Below are positions 1 to 10,968 of a stretch of 64,000 nt of DNA, in pieces. Origin of the DNA: Anadara kagoshimensis. Taxonomy: Eukaryota > Mollusca > Bivalvia > Arcoida > Arcidae. Position 1 is the first letter of the stretch. Each line of letters begins with the position of its first letter. The DNA is taken from NCBI GenBank assembly GCA_021292105.1, contig CM037874.1, positions 58,816,539 to 58,880,538 on the forward strand. Reading direction: 5' to 3'. Position numbers and translations under genes: made by a program. A model generated the notes under the pieces. That model was not told where the DNA came from. It saw only the letters and a list, made by a program, of their open reading frames with translations, and ran no database searches.

Positions 1-329
1 TTTTCTCACTAGTAATTTTTAGGGGACAAGGGAGATAATCACTAGTGACCTTATATTACAAATACAACCCCATATTAGGTTACTTATTGACCCATGGGAA
101 TAAGTGATTTTTCTCTGAGGTGGGAAAATAAGGTATATACCTCCTACTGTTGCGTGTGAAAAAATGAGGTGGAGTACTTTGTGGGCAACCAATAGGTTGT
201 GAGTTCAAAACCTCGGCCAGACTACATAGTAGGTACTTGAACAAGATATGCTACAATTTCCCCTACTGGTACATTGAGTTGGATGTAGTAATGTTGGACA
301 GAGTTTAACCTTGCCACACTGTGACTGAT

Positions 330-790
330 TAGTACTCTCAGGAGTTTATAACAACAGAAACTTTGGCAAAAGACCTCATTAGTCTAAATGCTCAAAATGA
401 CTATACACATAGTACAGAGGCTCAAAATGAGTCTGTATGCTCAGACAGAGTCCATAGGTTCAGACTGTCTACAGAGAGTCAAGGGGGTCCGAATGAGTAC
501 AAAAATAGTATTATAAATAATGAATCTACAAACTCAGATTGAGTCTATATTCTTAAAATGATTATACAGGCTCAGTTTGAATAAACAAAATGAGTATACA
601 AGTTTGGAAATTATATATAAAGACTCGGAATGAGTCTATAGTGACTCAGATTGAGTTTATAGACTCAGAATGATTACATAGGCTCATTGAATATACAGAC
701 TCAAAATAAGTCTACAGAGTCTGATTGAGTCTACAGGGCTGCAATGATTATACAAGCTCAGATTGACAATTTATACACAAAGAGTTTACA
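330..790. repeat. Degenerate precursor repeats of the 57-bp array
   Basis: Irregular copies of a motif close to ctcagaatgagtctataga at variable spacing, diverged from each other and merging into the regular 57-bp array. No coding signal. The first 330 bases of the window hold nothing recognisable apart from a weak tRNA-like B-box resemblance near 200-215. Confidence 0.6.
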
Positions 791-1588
791 GACTCGGAAG
801 CAAGTCTACACTCTACAGGCCCAGAATGATTCTATAAACTCAAAACAGACTCGGAAGCAAGTCTACACTCTACAGGCCCAGAATGATTCTATAAACTCAA
901 AACAGACTCGGAAGCAAGTCTACACTCTACAGGCCCAGAATGATTCTATAAACTCAAAACAGACTCGGAAGCAAGTCTACACTCTACAGGCCCAGAATGA
1001 TTCTATAAACTCAAAACAGACTCGGAAGCAAGTCTACACTCTACAGGCCCAGAATGATTCTATAAACTCAAAACAGACTCGGAAGCAAGTCTACACTCTA
1101 CAGGCCCAGAATGATTCTATAAACTCAAAACAGACTCGGAAGCAAGTCTACACTCTACAGGCCCAGAATGATTCTATAAACTCAAAACAGACTCGGAAGC
1201 AAGTCTACACTCTACAGGCCCAGAATGATTCTATAAACTCAAAACAGACTCGGAAGCAAGTCTACACTCTACAGGCCCAGAATGATTCTATAAACTCAAA
1301 ACAGACTCGGAAGCAAGTCTACACTCTACAGGCCCAGAATGATTCTATAAACTCAAAACAGACTCGGAAGCAAGTCTACACTCTACAGGCCCAGAATGAT
1401 TCTATAAACTCAAAACAGACTCGGAAGCAAGTCTACACTCTACAGGCCCAGAATGATTCTATAAACTCAAAACAGACTCGGAAGCAAGTCTACACTCTAC
1501 AGGCCCAGAATGATTCTATAAACTCAAAACAGACTCGGAAGCAAGTCTACACTCTACAGGCCCAGAATGATTCTATAAACTCAAAGCA
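791..1588. repeat. 57-bp minisatellite, 14 copies
   Basis: Fourteen head-to-tail copies of a 57-bp unit beginning gactcggaagcaagtctaca. The copies look identical; only the last shows a change (aaagcaga). Because 57 is a multiple of three, one plus-strand frame stays open for 284 codons (744-1598), but its protein is a pure 19-residue repeat and I do not regard it as a gene. Upstream DNA (about 330-790) contains degenerate relatives of the same motif (gactcagaatgagtctata), so the array probably grew from an older diverged repeat. Confidence 0.95.
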
Positions 1589-1606
1589 GACTACTTGATA
1601 TTTTGT

Positions 1607-1765
1607 TCATTTTTTATTTGTTTTACTACTTTTGCTTGTCCCTTGTCCAGAAGATTCACTAGAATTGGTTGCAGATTTAATAACACTAAAAGATCTTGGT
1701 TCTAACGACTTAGCTTTCATCGAAACTTCATGTTCTATATCTGACTTTATAGCTTTCTCAAGTCC
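1607..1765 (-). CDS. C19orf53: C19orf53 homolog (UPF0390), exon 3, C-terminal part
   Basis: Last coding exon of a small basic protein. Read on the minus strand it starts after an acceptor (cag at 1768-1766) and runs 53 codons to a TGA at 1609-1607. The segment beginning GLEKAIKSDIEHEVSMKA aligns with the family's conserved block (IEHDVVMKA in the human protein, recalled from knowledge). The tail is Ser/Lys rich. The three exons total 312 nt (103 aa plus stop), close to the human length of about 99 aa, and every splice phase closes. The stop lies only 18 bases from a 57-bp minisatellite, so the 3' UTR must enter that array unless polyadenylation is immediate. Molecular function is unknown for the family. 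Confidence 0.9.
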   Translation of the reverse strand, partial: GLEKAIKSDIEHEVSMKAKSLEPRSFSVIKSATNSSESSGQGTSKSSKTNKK

Positions 1766-2112
1766 CTGAAAAATATTAAAAAGTAAAAATTATGAAAATA
1801 ACTTATGAACTCTGTATTTTTGATATTTTCAAGTTGTTATTTTTTTCCACAATTGAAAACTACCCTCTGTCTTTTAAAATTGGGAAAATTATAATTCTGA
1901 GATCTAGCAAACTGTATTATGATATGCTGGTAACAAAAAGAATCTTCATTACAAAGACACTATATTGTGGTACTATCTGATATTTTGTGGCTAAGACAAC
2001 TAGATTTTATTTTTCAGTGCATCACTGTTGATTTGGGGAATTTTAGTGAAAAAATTGTGAAATTTTAGTCATTTTCTCTAGGGTAAACTACCTTTAGTCG
2101 GTAGTAATTTAA

Positions 2113-2155
<43 letters not shown>

Positions 2156-3836
2156 TGACAATATTATATTTCACTTTTATTGAGACAGTAAGCTATGGAA
2201 TGGATGAGGAAACTGGAATACCTAGAAAAAAACAATTGCCAATTGGGTTATTGAATATAATGTTTTGCCAAATGCTGAAATATTTGTGTTTGTCTCACCT
2301 GAATAATATAAGGCAAAACATAAAATATATGTGTTTCGAGTTTCACTCTAAACAAAAACTAGGATAGGTAGGTATTTTACTTCTTTTTCCCCCTGCAAAT
2401 TCTCCAGTTATTGGCAACACAATTATTTTGCAAACTGAGAGGAAATATTCAAAAAGAAAACTAGTACAAGATCTACTAACACTCAGCACATGTAAAAACT
2501 TAAACTGGCTTAATATTATTTTTATCATTGTTGTGTTGCTACATGCATTTTTCATAGACATTCATTTTGCAGGAATTAAAATCAGTAGGGACCCAATAGC
2601 CCATGTGTCTTAAAGGTAAGTCAGGGCCCCTAAATTTGACAGATTTCAGCTATTTATTACTATTACAACTTGTTTACTGAAGTGAGCTGGGCCCTTAACT
2701 CATCCCTGTGATTGTATACATTGTATTACAGATTATACACACAATTGTTCAAAAAGGTGAAAAACATTTAGGGTAGACTAAAATAGGTTTGTTTGGGAAA
2801 CAGGAAACACACATTTTTTTACCTTAGATGTCACACATTAGTAATTTGCCCCCCCCCCCCCAGTGTTGGCATTAGTAATAAATCGCAATGGTGCCTACTA
2901 AATTTTCTAAAACTGCACAGGCCTTTTAATCTTGGGTTCTAAATAAAACCCAACCTGTGCAATCCTTACCATTACTATAACAATAATAAATTATTTTGCG
3001 TTGTGTTGCAGGTGGCTATGTTCAAAATGATAAACAAATAATTAACACATTTCTTGTTCGTTATTAAGTTCATGTTTCAAATGATTCTGTCACTCAAAAT
3101 ACATGGAGCTTATGTGAACCAATGCCAACACCAACTGCTCCAATATTTAATCAATGTTTTCATTTTCACACTAAAATGACTAGTCACTAAATTTATCACT
3201 TGGTGTAGATCCCTAGGTCACAGTTTTCAAAATTTAGTCAAAACTAGAATAATTGCATACTTAATTTCCAACCATGTTTTGGGTTTAATTTTTTTTAACC
3301 TATAAGTGATAAAGCAGTGGAATGGATAGAATAATGGTTTTTATTGTACCAGTCATGATTATTTCACTTATATTGAGGCAGTTACCGGTAGTTTTGGAGT
3401 GGATTGGAGTAATGGCTGTTCATGCCACATTAAACATTCTTGCACTGATATTGAGGTGGTCAGTTCTAGAGTAGAGTTTAGTAATGGCTGTTTATAAAGT
3501 TGACTTTTTAAAGTTCATCAAAACTGTTAACTCATATAGAATAAAACTCTTTACTAAATTGGCAAGCTGTTTTATTTTGTAACCCAATTATTTTTAAGGA
3601 AAGAAACACTGCCGGATGGACCAGCTAGAACACACAGGGTTCATACAGCCATTGCCAATAAAAATTTAATGACTTTTCCAGGACATTTTCATCTTTTTCC
3701 AGGACACAATTACGTGCCATAACTATACGAATCACATTAGGCGGAAGTTTACATTCGATTGTAAACTACAAGTATAGCGTGGAAACAGACAAAACCGGAT
3801 TTTACTGTTTCACGTCTTTGGGGTATTTTTAATTAC
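1766..3836 (-). other. Intron 2 of C19orf53 homolog
   Basis: Non-coding, AT-rich. It holds a poly(A) run of about 35 bases near 2117-2150, a poly(C) run near 2849-2861, and fragments near 3345-3390 that match the reverse complement of the 3' end of the SINE described at 22921 (tatttcacttatatt motif). The short ORFs here have no recognisable content. Confidence 0.6.
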
Positions 3837-3892
3837 CTTTTTGAGCTTAGATGCTTCAATAATCTTTGTCTTTTTTGGTGCTATCTTTCTTC
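3837..3892 (-). CDS. C19orf53: C19orf53 homolog (UPF0390), exon 2
   Basis: A 56-nt middle exon bounded on the minus strand by an acceptor (cag, 3895-3893) and the donor gtaatt (3836-3831). It completes the Gly codon split with exon 1 and encodes RKIAPKKTKIIEASKLKK, matching the GPRKGGRxIAPKK...KLKK core that defines the family. It ends in phase 0, as exon 3 needs. It is too short for an ORF scan and was found by joining the two flanking exons. Confidence 0.9.
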
Positions 3893-3942
3893 CTGTAATA
3901 ATAATAATAACTGTTGAATTAAAACTTTAGTATAACTACATC

Positions 3943-4893
3943 AGAAATGCTGGAGGAGGCTTTCCAGGGCATTGAAGATGGTGTCTACATTCAGTCAAGA
4001 CAAGATGCTGACCTCTTCAACGTGGCACACTTCAAGGCAAAGACTAAAAGCACCCTCATACTGATCAGAGAGCTGCTGTTTGCGGACGACAGTGCACTAC
4101 TAGCCCACACACCTGAAGCAATTCAGCGTATTCTAGATGCCTTCTCAGATGCATCAAAGAAGTTTGGCCTCAAGATCAATACGAAAAAGACCGAAGTTCT
4201 TTACCAACCAAACTCCTCAGGAACCCAGGAAGTAGAAATCACGATAGATGGAACCAAACTCAACTCTGCCCAAGAATTCACTTACCTTGGGAGCACAGTT
4301 ACAAAGGATGGGCGAATTGATGCTGAAATACAGAAGAGAATGGCCAAAGCTAGTGCAGCGCATGGTAGACTTCGCCAGAGACTTTGGAACAACCACTGTG
4401 TGTCCACAAAAGTAAAAGGCAAGATCTACAGAGCAGTTGTGGTATCTACACTATTGTATGGAGCCGAATCCTGGACAATCTATAGACGACATGTGAAGAA
4501 GCTCCATGCCTTCATGATGCGCCATCTAAGATCCATACTGAAAATAAACTGGAAGGATAAAGTGACTGACAAGGAAGTGCTCGACAAAATGGGCCTACCA
4601 TCAATGGAAGATCTCCTGATCAAAAAAAATCTACGTGGGACTGGACACCTAATGAGGATGCCAAGCGACAGAATCCCAAGGCAGATTCTGTTCTCACAGC
4701 TACCAGTTGGAAGAAGAAAGAGGGGCAGACCACGCCTCCGTTTCAAGGATACCATCAAAAGAAACCTGAAGCAGAGAAACATCAAGCTGAACTCCTGGGC
4801 GAAACTGTCACAGCATAGGAACACATGGAGACAAGTGGTGAAGTAATTTCAGAAAAACAGACATAGTCGCTCTGCGACTGTCAGCAGATGATG
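3943..4893 (+). mobile_element. 5'-truncated non-LTR retrotransposon with 11-bp target duplication
   Basis: The element carries the C-terminal part of a reverse transcriptase (3947-4846) and ends in a short GAT-rich tail (gatgatgat). It is flanked by the direct repeat ataactacatc at 3932-3942 and 4894-4904, a perfect 11-bp target-site duplication. Truncation at the 5' end with a simple 3' tail is the usual result of target-primed reverse transcription. The tail and protein style resemble RTE-type elements, but the clade is not certain. It lies antisense in intron 1 of the C19orf53 homolog. Confidence 0.85.
3947..4846 (+). pseudogene. Reverse transcriptase C-terminal fragment (non-LTR element)
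   Basis: A 299-codon open frame, with no stops, encoding the palm and downstream part of a non-LTR reverse transcriptase. Visible landmarks are the FADD catalytic box (LLFADDSALLAHT, around residues 43-55), a LKINTKKTEVL thumb-proximal motif, YLGSTVTKDGR, LLYGAESWT, and a basic C-terminus with GRPRLRFKD. The N-terminal endonuclease and the first RT motifs are missing, so it cannot be active by itself. The open frame implies a recent insertion. The Met at the start is incidental; the 5' border is the truncation point. Confidence 0.85.
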
Positions 4894-5565
4894 ATAACTA
4901 CATCTCACTAGTTTTCTAAAAATAGAGAAAGTAGATTTGTGATAACTGAATATTTTCAAATGTGGCTATACAATGTGTATAAACTTTAACAAGCTAGACA
5001 GTAATTTAACCACATCACCTGAAACTACTTTAAATATCGGGTGATTCCCTTTTTAAACAAGACCCTCACCTTTTAAGTTTTCCTGGAATTCCAGTATCAA
5101 ATGTATCAAATTTTACTGGAATTCCAGTGATGTATAACTTTTATGGAATTAAAAGGTCATCCATATGCATTTTTACTGGAATTCCAGAGGGTTTTAACAG
5201 CAAAATTGTCTGAAATTCCCTTGTCATCCCGGGGGGGGGGGGGGGGGGTGCGGCTGGATGGAGTAAATCTGGAATACTCTTTAATTTGTGCAACGAAAAC
5301 GATGGAGTAGTCATGAAAAGAAACAGATAGTAACTTTTTAAAACAGATTATATGGTCACCATAATTTGTGATAGGCCCAAAAGATGAATTAAATATTTTA
5401 TTTTTAATTACAACTAAAGCACATGGCTATGATGCAAGGGAGGTAACTTTGTAAACAAAAAACATGGACGTCAAATTATGAACGGGCACCTGTTGCGACT
5501 TAATTAACGGTAAAGACTGTATGTCTCTGTTTCGAATTCAAATCACCATCAGAGTTCTACATTAC

Positions 5566-5662
5566 CTCCTTTTCTTGGACCTAATTGTTTCCGTTTTTGT
5601 CCACTTTTGACTTTAGCGCCACCCGGTAGCTTCGCTTTGACCTTCAACTTCCCCTGCACCAT
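5566..5662 (-). CDS. C19orf53: C19orf53 homolog (UPF0390), exon 1 with start codon
   Basis: First coding exon of the small basic UPF0390/DUF2462 protein. ATG at 5662-5660 opens MVQGKLKVKAKLPGGAKV, then a Lys/Arg-rich stretch ending GPRKGG, the family signature. The donor is gtaatg directly after 5566, leaving phase 1. Intron 1 (3893-5565) hosts a non-LTR retrotransposon in the opposite orientation. The gene is divergently placed to SARM1, whose first coding exon starts about 1.8 kb away on the plus strand, so shared upstream DNA is possible. The protein's role is unknown; a nuclear or nucleolar site is often suggested for such basic proteins, but that is not visible here. Confidence 0.9.
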
Positions 5663-7380
5663 CTTGTCCTAATGAATACTGGGTAAAATGGGCCATACAC
5701 ATTTTTTTGCAGGGTTAGTGACCTATTTTTGAGTAGGTTGAACCCAAGAAAGTTAAGCTTTACACATATATTAAACTCATCCCGATTATATTTATCAAGT
5801 TAATATTAAATTATTATCATTCAAATTTCATAAGGCTTTTTTAATTTGAAAATTTATGCCATTAGTATGAACAGGCTACCTACAAAATAATGGAATGTTC
5901 CAGAATAAATAATAAACAGATGAAATCACATGCGATAAGCTTAGGGATGAATCCAGCTTCTGTATCCAAGAAGAATTTCAAAAATGAAATAATGTATGTC
6001 AACGGAATTTGTATATTTATAATGTGTTTAATTATTTATTTTCATAATTCTGAAATGCCCCATGAAATATGAATAGACCATAAATAATTTGTGTTTTTAT
6101 AAATGTTTATTTTTTTGACATTTCTACCCAGCCAGCTGACAAGGTGACTATTAATGTTATTGACCCATGTGAAGAAATATCAGTGAAATAATCTGTTGAT
6201 TTTGACCATTAAATGTGCTTTTAATGCATTTATTATGAATTCCCTACATGATTTCTCGCTTGTCAGTGTTGTATCCAGATGTGGACTGTTTTTGGATGAC
6301 TAATTAAGAAAGAAAAAGTTTTGTTTTTTTTTAATTGTGGAAATTGTTCTGTTTGTACCTCACTCCACATGGACCAGAATTATTATAAAACTGAAAAAAG
6401 GAACTCTGGATATATATATATATATATTTTTTTTTTTACAATTTAAAATGAATATGGCCCTTAATATAAGTGACCTGCACAATTGTATAAAATTTTGGAA
6501 AAAAATGAGTTTTTACAGAAATGCTTCATTAAAATTGTTTTATTCAGTCATTTTTTCCGTCAGTATTGAAAATTAATATAATGGAAACCTAGATAGGTAG
6601 ACCTATTGGAAGTATTTCAAAAATGTTAGACTGATCATTCAATTTTCTCTATGTGTCATGGGGCACTAACAGTTCAACTTGCTTGTAACATCCTCTAATA
6701 ATCACTCATTTTATTGTTTTTCTACACTCATAATTTAATTAATAATTCTGTCTACTTCAATGCTTATTAAAAATGATAACATTTGTACTATTATATTGGT
6801 TTTATTATAAATATAATTTGCAAATTTATGTAAATTGATAATGCTGGGATTAGTTTCACGTACACCACTCTTTGGCCATATTTTTTTTACTGTTGTTTAT
6901 AATTCCATTACTGCACCCCACCTCATTTACAAAACAGTTATTAACATACAACCAAACCTGCCTTAAAAGCCACCTCCATATGATATACAAAGTCTACCTG
7001 CTTTTAAAGGCCAGTAAAATTTTAACCTAATTGCTGTTCACCTCATTTACTTCAATTATTCACATACAGCCAAACCTGCCTTAAAAGCCACCTCCATATG
7101 ATATACAAAGTCTACCTGCTTTTAAAAACCAGTAAAATTTTATCCTAATTGCTGTTCATCTCATTTACTTCAGTTATTCACATACAGCCAAACCTGCCTT
7201 AAAGTCAACCTCCATATAAAGGTTACCTGCGTTTAGAGGCCAGTAAAAATTTTATTCTAATTTCTCTTTATTCATATTATTTGAACCTGTATATAAGGGC
7301 CACCTGCCTGTAACATGTATAAAGACCACTTTTACTGATTCTATGGACAGTTTTGACTGTATTGTATATTTTTATTACAG
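5663..7380. other. Divergent intergenic/5' region between C19orf53 and SARM1
   Basis: Lies between the start codon of the minus-strand C19orf53 homolog and the SARM1 exon acceptor at 7380. It should hold both promoters and any SARM1 5' non-coding exon, but I cannot place a TATA box or first exon with confidence. Its last 430 bases are MITE-like repeats (separate entry). The short ORFs at 5890-6072 and 6337-6576 look random. Confidence 0.5.
6948..7365 (+). repeat. MITE family 1, tandem heads plus tail, next to SARM1 exon 1
   Basis: Three tandem head segments of about 115 bp (ccaaacctgccttaaaagcc ... ggccagtaaaatttta) followed by the tail of the same element (gtttgaac-like, then cagttttgactgtat). 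The same family, with imperfect inverted ends close to cagtcaaacctgcc, recurs at 15790-15978, 27446-27615 (minus), 27776-27937 (minus), 50177-50356 and 54095-54272. The tail here ends about 15-20 bases before the SARM1 acceptor at 7380. Confidence 0.75.
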
Positions 7381-7483
7381 GTCTTTATAGAACTATAGAC
7401 AGATTTGTGGGACAGTGGCTTACCTTTGTGGCAAAAACTTTATTTTTGATTTTATTTGGAAATTCATTTGTAATTGTTATAAA

Positions 7484-9010
7484 ATGGAAACCACTCAAAC
7501 GAGAGAATACATGACAAAAACGGAATCAAAAGAAGCCAAGGCATCCGTCAAACGAATTCACTCAACCTCCACTTTATTTAGTAATACTGAAAACAAAGGA
7601 AAGCCATATGATCCATACAAGGCGTTAGAGAGATCGCAGTCCGAGGCGGAACTTGTAGCAGATCACCAAGCATCGCCAACGGAGGAGAAAAATTTCCAGA
7701 CAACATCTGCTGATAAAGTCACCACAGAACAGGGAGAAATAGAGGAACACCATAACATCTCTGAATGTTCTAAAGTTTACTTAGATCTGTCAAAAGCTGA
7801 GGCATTTGAAAGTACATGTGAAAAAGGGAGTCATCCATTTTTGTTTCGATCCCTTTCTGGACGACAGTTAGAAACTATACCTCAAGACGAAGAATTAAAA
7901 ACTGATGATGTCATTAAATATAGTTCTATAAATAGATCACTGTCTAACGAGAGCACCTCAAGTGCCAGTAGTTTCGAAGAATATGGGTCTGCTAAATTTC
8001 TTACAGCGACAATGAAAGAAGAATCAAAAAACTTCCTTTCTGCCTCATCCTGTTCTACTGTGAAATACATAAAATCGCAAAAATCTGAACAATCTAGCAA
8101 ATTAAAAGCAAATTTAAAATCAAGTTTTCAGTTGTATTCCCAAAACCTGAAACCCAAAATAAAACAGTTACAAATAGGGTCTGAACAAGAACAAATAATT
8201 GCCATTAGAGAAACCTGTCTGCTGATGGAACAGGCCTGGTCTGTCCCAACCTATGGCCGTGACTTGGCTTATGGACTTTGTGATGTTTTAAGAAATGAAA
8301 AAGCCCTTGATATCATTGTGAAAAATTGTGCATCACAAAGTAAAGATTTAATGCGTACTTCAGCCCGTCTTCTAGATAAAATAATGTCAACTGGAAATCG
8401 CCAGAAAGTTGCTAATGAGGGGTTGGATATAGTTGTTAAGATGACTGTTGAAACAAAAGGAGAATCAGAAATGGCCAGAGTTAACACTGGAATATTAGAA
8501 AGTTTGTTTAAAACCTCTGTAGACACCTGTTCACGGTTAACTGATCTTGGTGGTCTGGATGTGATTTTATACTGGTGTAGATGTAACGACCGTTTAACAC
8601 TAAGACATTGTGCCATTGCTTTGGCTAATATGGCTTTATATGGAGGATCTGACAACCAAGAAGAAATGGCTAAACACAAAGTCCCTGAGTGGTTGTTTCC
8701 CCTTGCCTTCAACGATGATGACAGTGTTCGATATTATGCCTGCCTTGCGATTTCGGTTTTGGTTGCCAACAAGGAGATAGAGGCAGTGGTACAGAACTCG
8801 GGATCATTGGAACTTGTACTGCCCTTTATTTCAAGTCATACACCTAAAGAATTTGCTCGCATGGATTTGTCACATCGTCACGGGAGATCCCGAGGATGGT
8901 TAAAGCGTCTTGTACCTGTCTTATCAAGCAAACGTGAAGAGGCACAATCATTGGCAGCATTCCACTTTGCTATGGAGGCTGGCATCAAAGTTGAACAAGA
9001 TAGAAAAGAG
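7484..9010 (+). CDS. SARM1: SARM1 exon 1: N-terminal extension and ARM domain
   Basis: First coding exon of SARM1, which in animals is an NAD+ hydrolase/cyclase held inactive by NAD+ binding to its ARM domain and activated by NMN. Start: ATG at 7484, the first in-frame ATG after an in-frame TAG at 7388. Residues 1 to about 230 are Ser/Lys/Glu rich and not alignable to vertebrate SARM1; no mitochondrial presequence is evident. The ARM region starts near residue 234. Residues equivalent to the human allosteric NAD+/NMN pocket are present: Trp252 (W103), Arg259 (R110), Arg306 (R157) and Lys343 (K193); the first three keep the human spacing exactly. The donor gtttgt follows 9010 in phase 0. The eight exons sum to 2697 nt, about 898 aa against 724 in human. 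Alternative: an acceptor at 7402 would add a hydrophobic stretch if an upstream exon supplied the ATG. Confidence 0.95.
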
Positions 9011-9124
9011 GTTTGTGTTTTATATTTTTTATTCAGGATTTCAGATATTTTTCATTGTATTTTGTGTGTAGTAACCACCTGTCAGTTAAAATTCACCTAT
9101 TATATCCCCTGTAAACAAAGAATA

Positions 9125-9350
9125 GGGGACATATAGGATTTACCCTGTCTGTCTGTCTGTCTGGCAGTATGGCTGTCAGTCCCAATATCATTTCCATTCT
9201 ATATCTTCCATGTCTATGGATGGATTTTGATCAAACTTAACACAAATGGAACCCAACATGAGTCGCTGTGTTACATCCCAAATTTAGATTCATATGTCAA
9301 GGGTCATGGCCCGATGACCTATGCAGGAAAATAGGATTATACTAGTAAAA
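9125..9350 (+). repeat. Dispersed repeat in SARM1 intron 1 (copy at 20461)
   Basis: The block ccctgtctgtctgtctg ... tatggatggattttgatcaa ... ccaaatttag resembles 20505-20700 in the SARM1 downstream region. Neither copy has coding potential. Both look like members of an old dispersed family. Confidence 0.6.
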
Positions 9351-9712
9351 AGCTAAAGGTCCACTGGACCTTTACAGTTTTAATATTAAAGGTCCCAATG
9401 CAAAATAAATAGGCCCCATTCCTCAGACTCCTGAATGATTAATATAAGCAAGAGTTTACAAAATTTCACAGGTCTTAATTAGATCTGTCGAGTGACATGC
9501 CCTGAATTTGGAATCCTGCCTGAGTCTTTGGTCCTTGATTAAATATTGTTGTCAATGCTTTGGCAACAGGCATTATAATGTGATTTTATAATAGTAGTAT
9601 TGGTACAGTTGTTGAGATCAGTGTGGTAACCATGGCAACAGTAACACTGAAGGCAGTTTGGGTTTTCAGATTTAAGCAGAAGTACTTGCATGTCTTTCGT
9701 TGTGTATTTCAG

Positions 9713-9889
9713 GTGTTTTATGAAATTGAAGCCATTGAACCGCTGAAAAAATTAGCCAGCAGTCCCAATGCCACAGCGTCCAAACTAGCGGCTGAGGCGT
9801 TAAAGATAATAGGAGAGGATATACCTCATAGACTGACTCAACAAGTGCCTCTGTGGTCTGTGAATGATGTTGTGTTTTGGATTACGCAG
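9713..9889 (+). CDS. SARM1: SARM1 exon 2: end of ARM, start of first SAM
   Basis: 177 nt, phase 0 at both ends, between a pyrimidine-rich acceptor (tatttcag) and donor gtaagt. It encodes [17 protein letters not shown], the last ARM helices (compare KVFSDIGAIQSLKRLVS in human SARM1), then GEDIPHRL and the opening of SAM1 ([15 protein letters not shown]). The exon 1 frame reads on past 9010 only into intron sequence; the true continuation is here. Confidence 0.95.
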
Positions 9890-10195
9890 GTAAGTACTTT
9901 GACCACTTTCATGGGTCTGTGGTAGAGTCCACCTTGAACGGGAGAGGTCATGGGTTAGAACCCTGGCCAGGCCATACGGAAGATTTTAAAACTTGAGCTA
10001 CTGTTTCCTTGCCTGGCCCTCTTTATGAAAAGATAAGAGTATCAACTGGTTCACCCTTCAATAATTCTGATTGTTACTAATAACAGGTATACATGTTTGC
10101 ATTCATGGAGAGAATGTATTTAAATTTCTGTTGCCATTTTAAAAAAATATGGTTTAAGTTTGCCACATGAATATTTGTACCTGGTATATACACAT

Positions 10196-10436
10196 AATTG
10201 ACCACTGTAATAGCTCAGTCATGGTTCTTTCGAATGGGAACTTAAAATTAAGGAGGTCCCATGTCACGGTAGGCCCTGCACAATAAAGAACCCTGCTGTA
10301 TAATGCCATCAGTGCAACACACAGGCAAAATTTCTGCACTTTCTCCTATAGCTGGTGATGTCTCGATATAAGTATAATATTCTTGACTAGGCTGTTAAAT
10401 GTCATTTCTATTCAATACTCTCTATATTTTTATCAC
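10196..10436 (+). mobile_element. tRNA-derived SINE, 5'-truncated copy
   Basis: Shares gaacttaaaattaaggaggtcc, gaaccctgctgtataatgcc and the 3' block gatgtctcgatataagta...ttcttgactaggctgttaaa with the fuller SINE copies at 22921 and 42305. The head with the Pol III boxes is missing here. It sits in SARM1 intron 2. Confidence 0.75.
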
Positions 10437-10454
10437 TGATTTCTTATATTTTAG

Positions 10455-10579
10455 GTTGGGTTTGGTGATTATTCAGACAAGTTTGGTCAGTGTAAAGTGG
10501 ACGGTGATATACTGTTGTTAATATCTGAAGATGATCTGAGAGACAGTATCGGAATAACATGTAGCATAGCAAGAAAAAG
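10455..10579 (+). CDS. SARM1: SARM1 exon 3: first SAM domain
   Basis: 125 nt starting after ttttag and ending before gtacac, leaving phase 2 (AG|A, Arg). It encodes VGFGDYSDKFGQCKVDGDI and LLLISEDDLRDSIGI, a classical SAM core. The SAM domains drive the octameric ring that keeps SARM1 assembled. It was missed as a plus-strand ORF because it is short and interrupted by introns. Confidence 0.95.
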
Positions 10580-10968
10580 GTACACACTATTAAGTCTAAA
10601 TTCTTTATTGCTTGCAGTACATCAACTTTTAGTACTGTAAAATTGTGTACATTAAAACCCCAATTAATTGTCATTATGGAGTAATGGAAATGTTTCATAT
10701 CCTTGATTTCCTTGTAGCCAAGAACTATGCATTTAGAAATGAGAGTCCTTCAGAAGAGTCCTTAAAACCTGATGACTCTTATCACAGCAGTTGTGGCACC
10801 TAAAAAAACCTCCCTGCACATTGCCCTGAGCACACTGCAAAATCATTGCCACTTCACATATACCTGGTGACATCTCAATATAAGTGAAATATTTGTAAAA
10901 AAACACCAACACACAGTAACTAATGTAGATACCCTAATTGTTAATACTGTACACTTGCTTTACTTCAG

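Noticed and set aside
744..1598. 284-codon open frame of a 19-residue repeat
   Set aside because: Created by a 57-bp (multiple of three) minisatellite; no non-repeat sequence, no splice context, and it overlaps the 3' UTR of the minus-strand gene.
4480..4824. 114-codon minus-strand frame
   Set aside because: Antisense shadow of the reverse-transcriptase fragment.
8269..8712. 147-codon minus-strand frame
   Set aside because: Antisense shadow of the SARM1 ARM exon.
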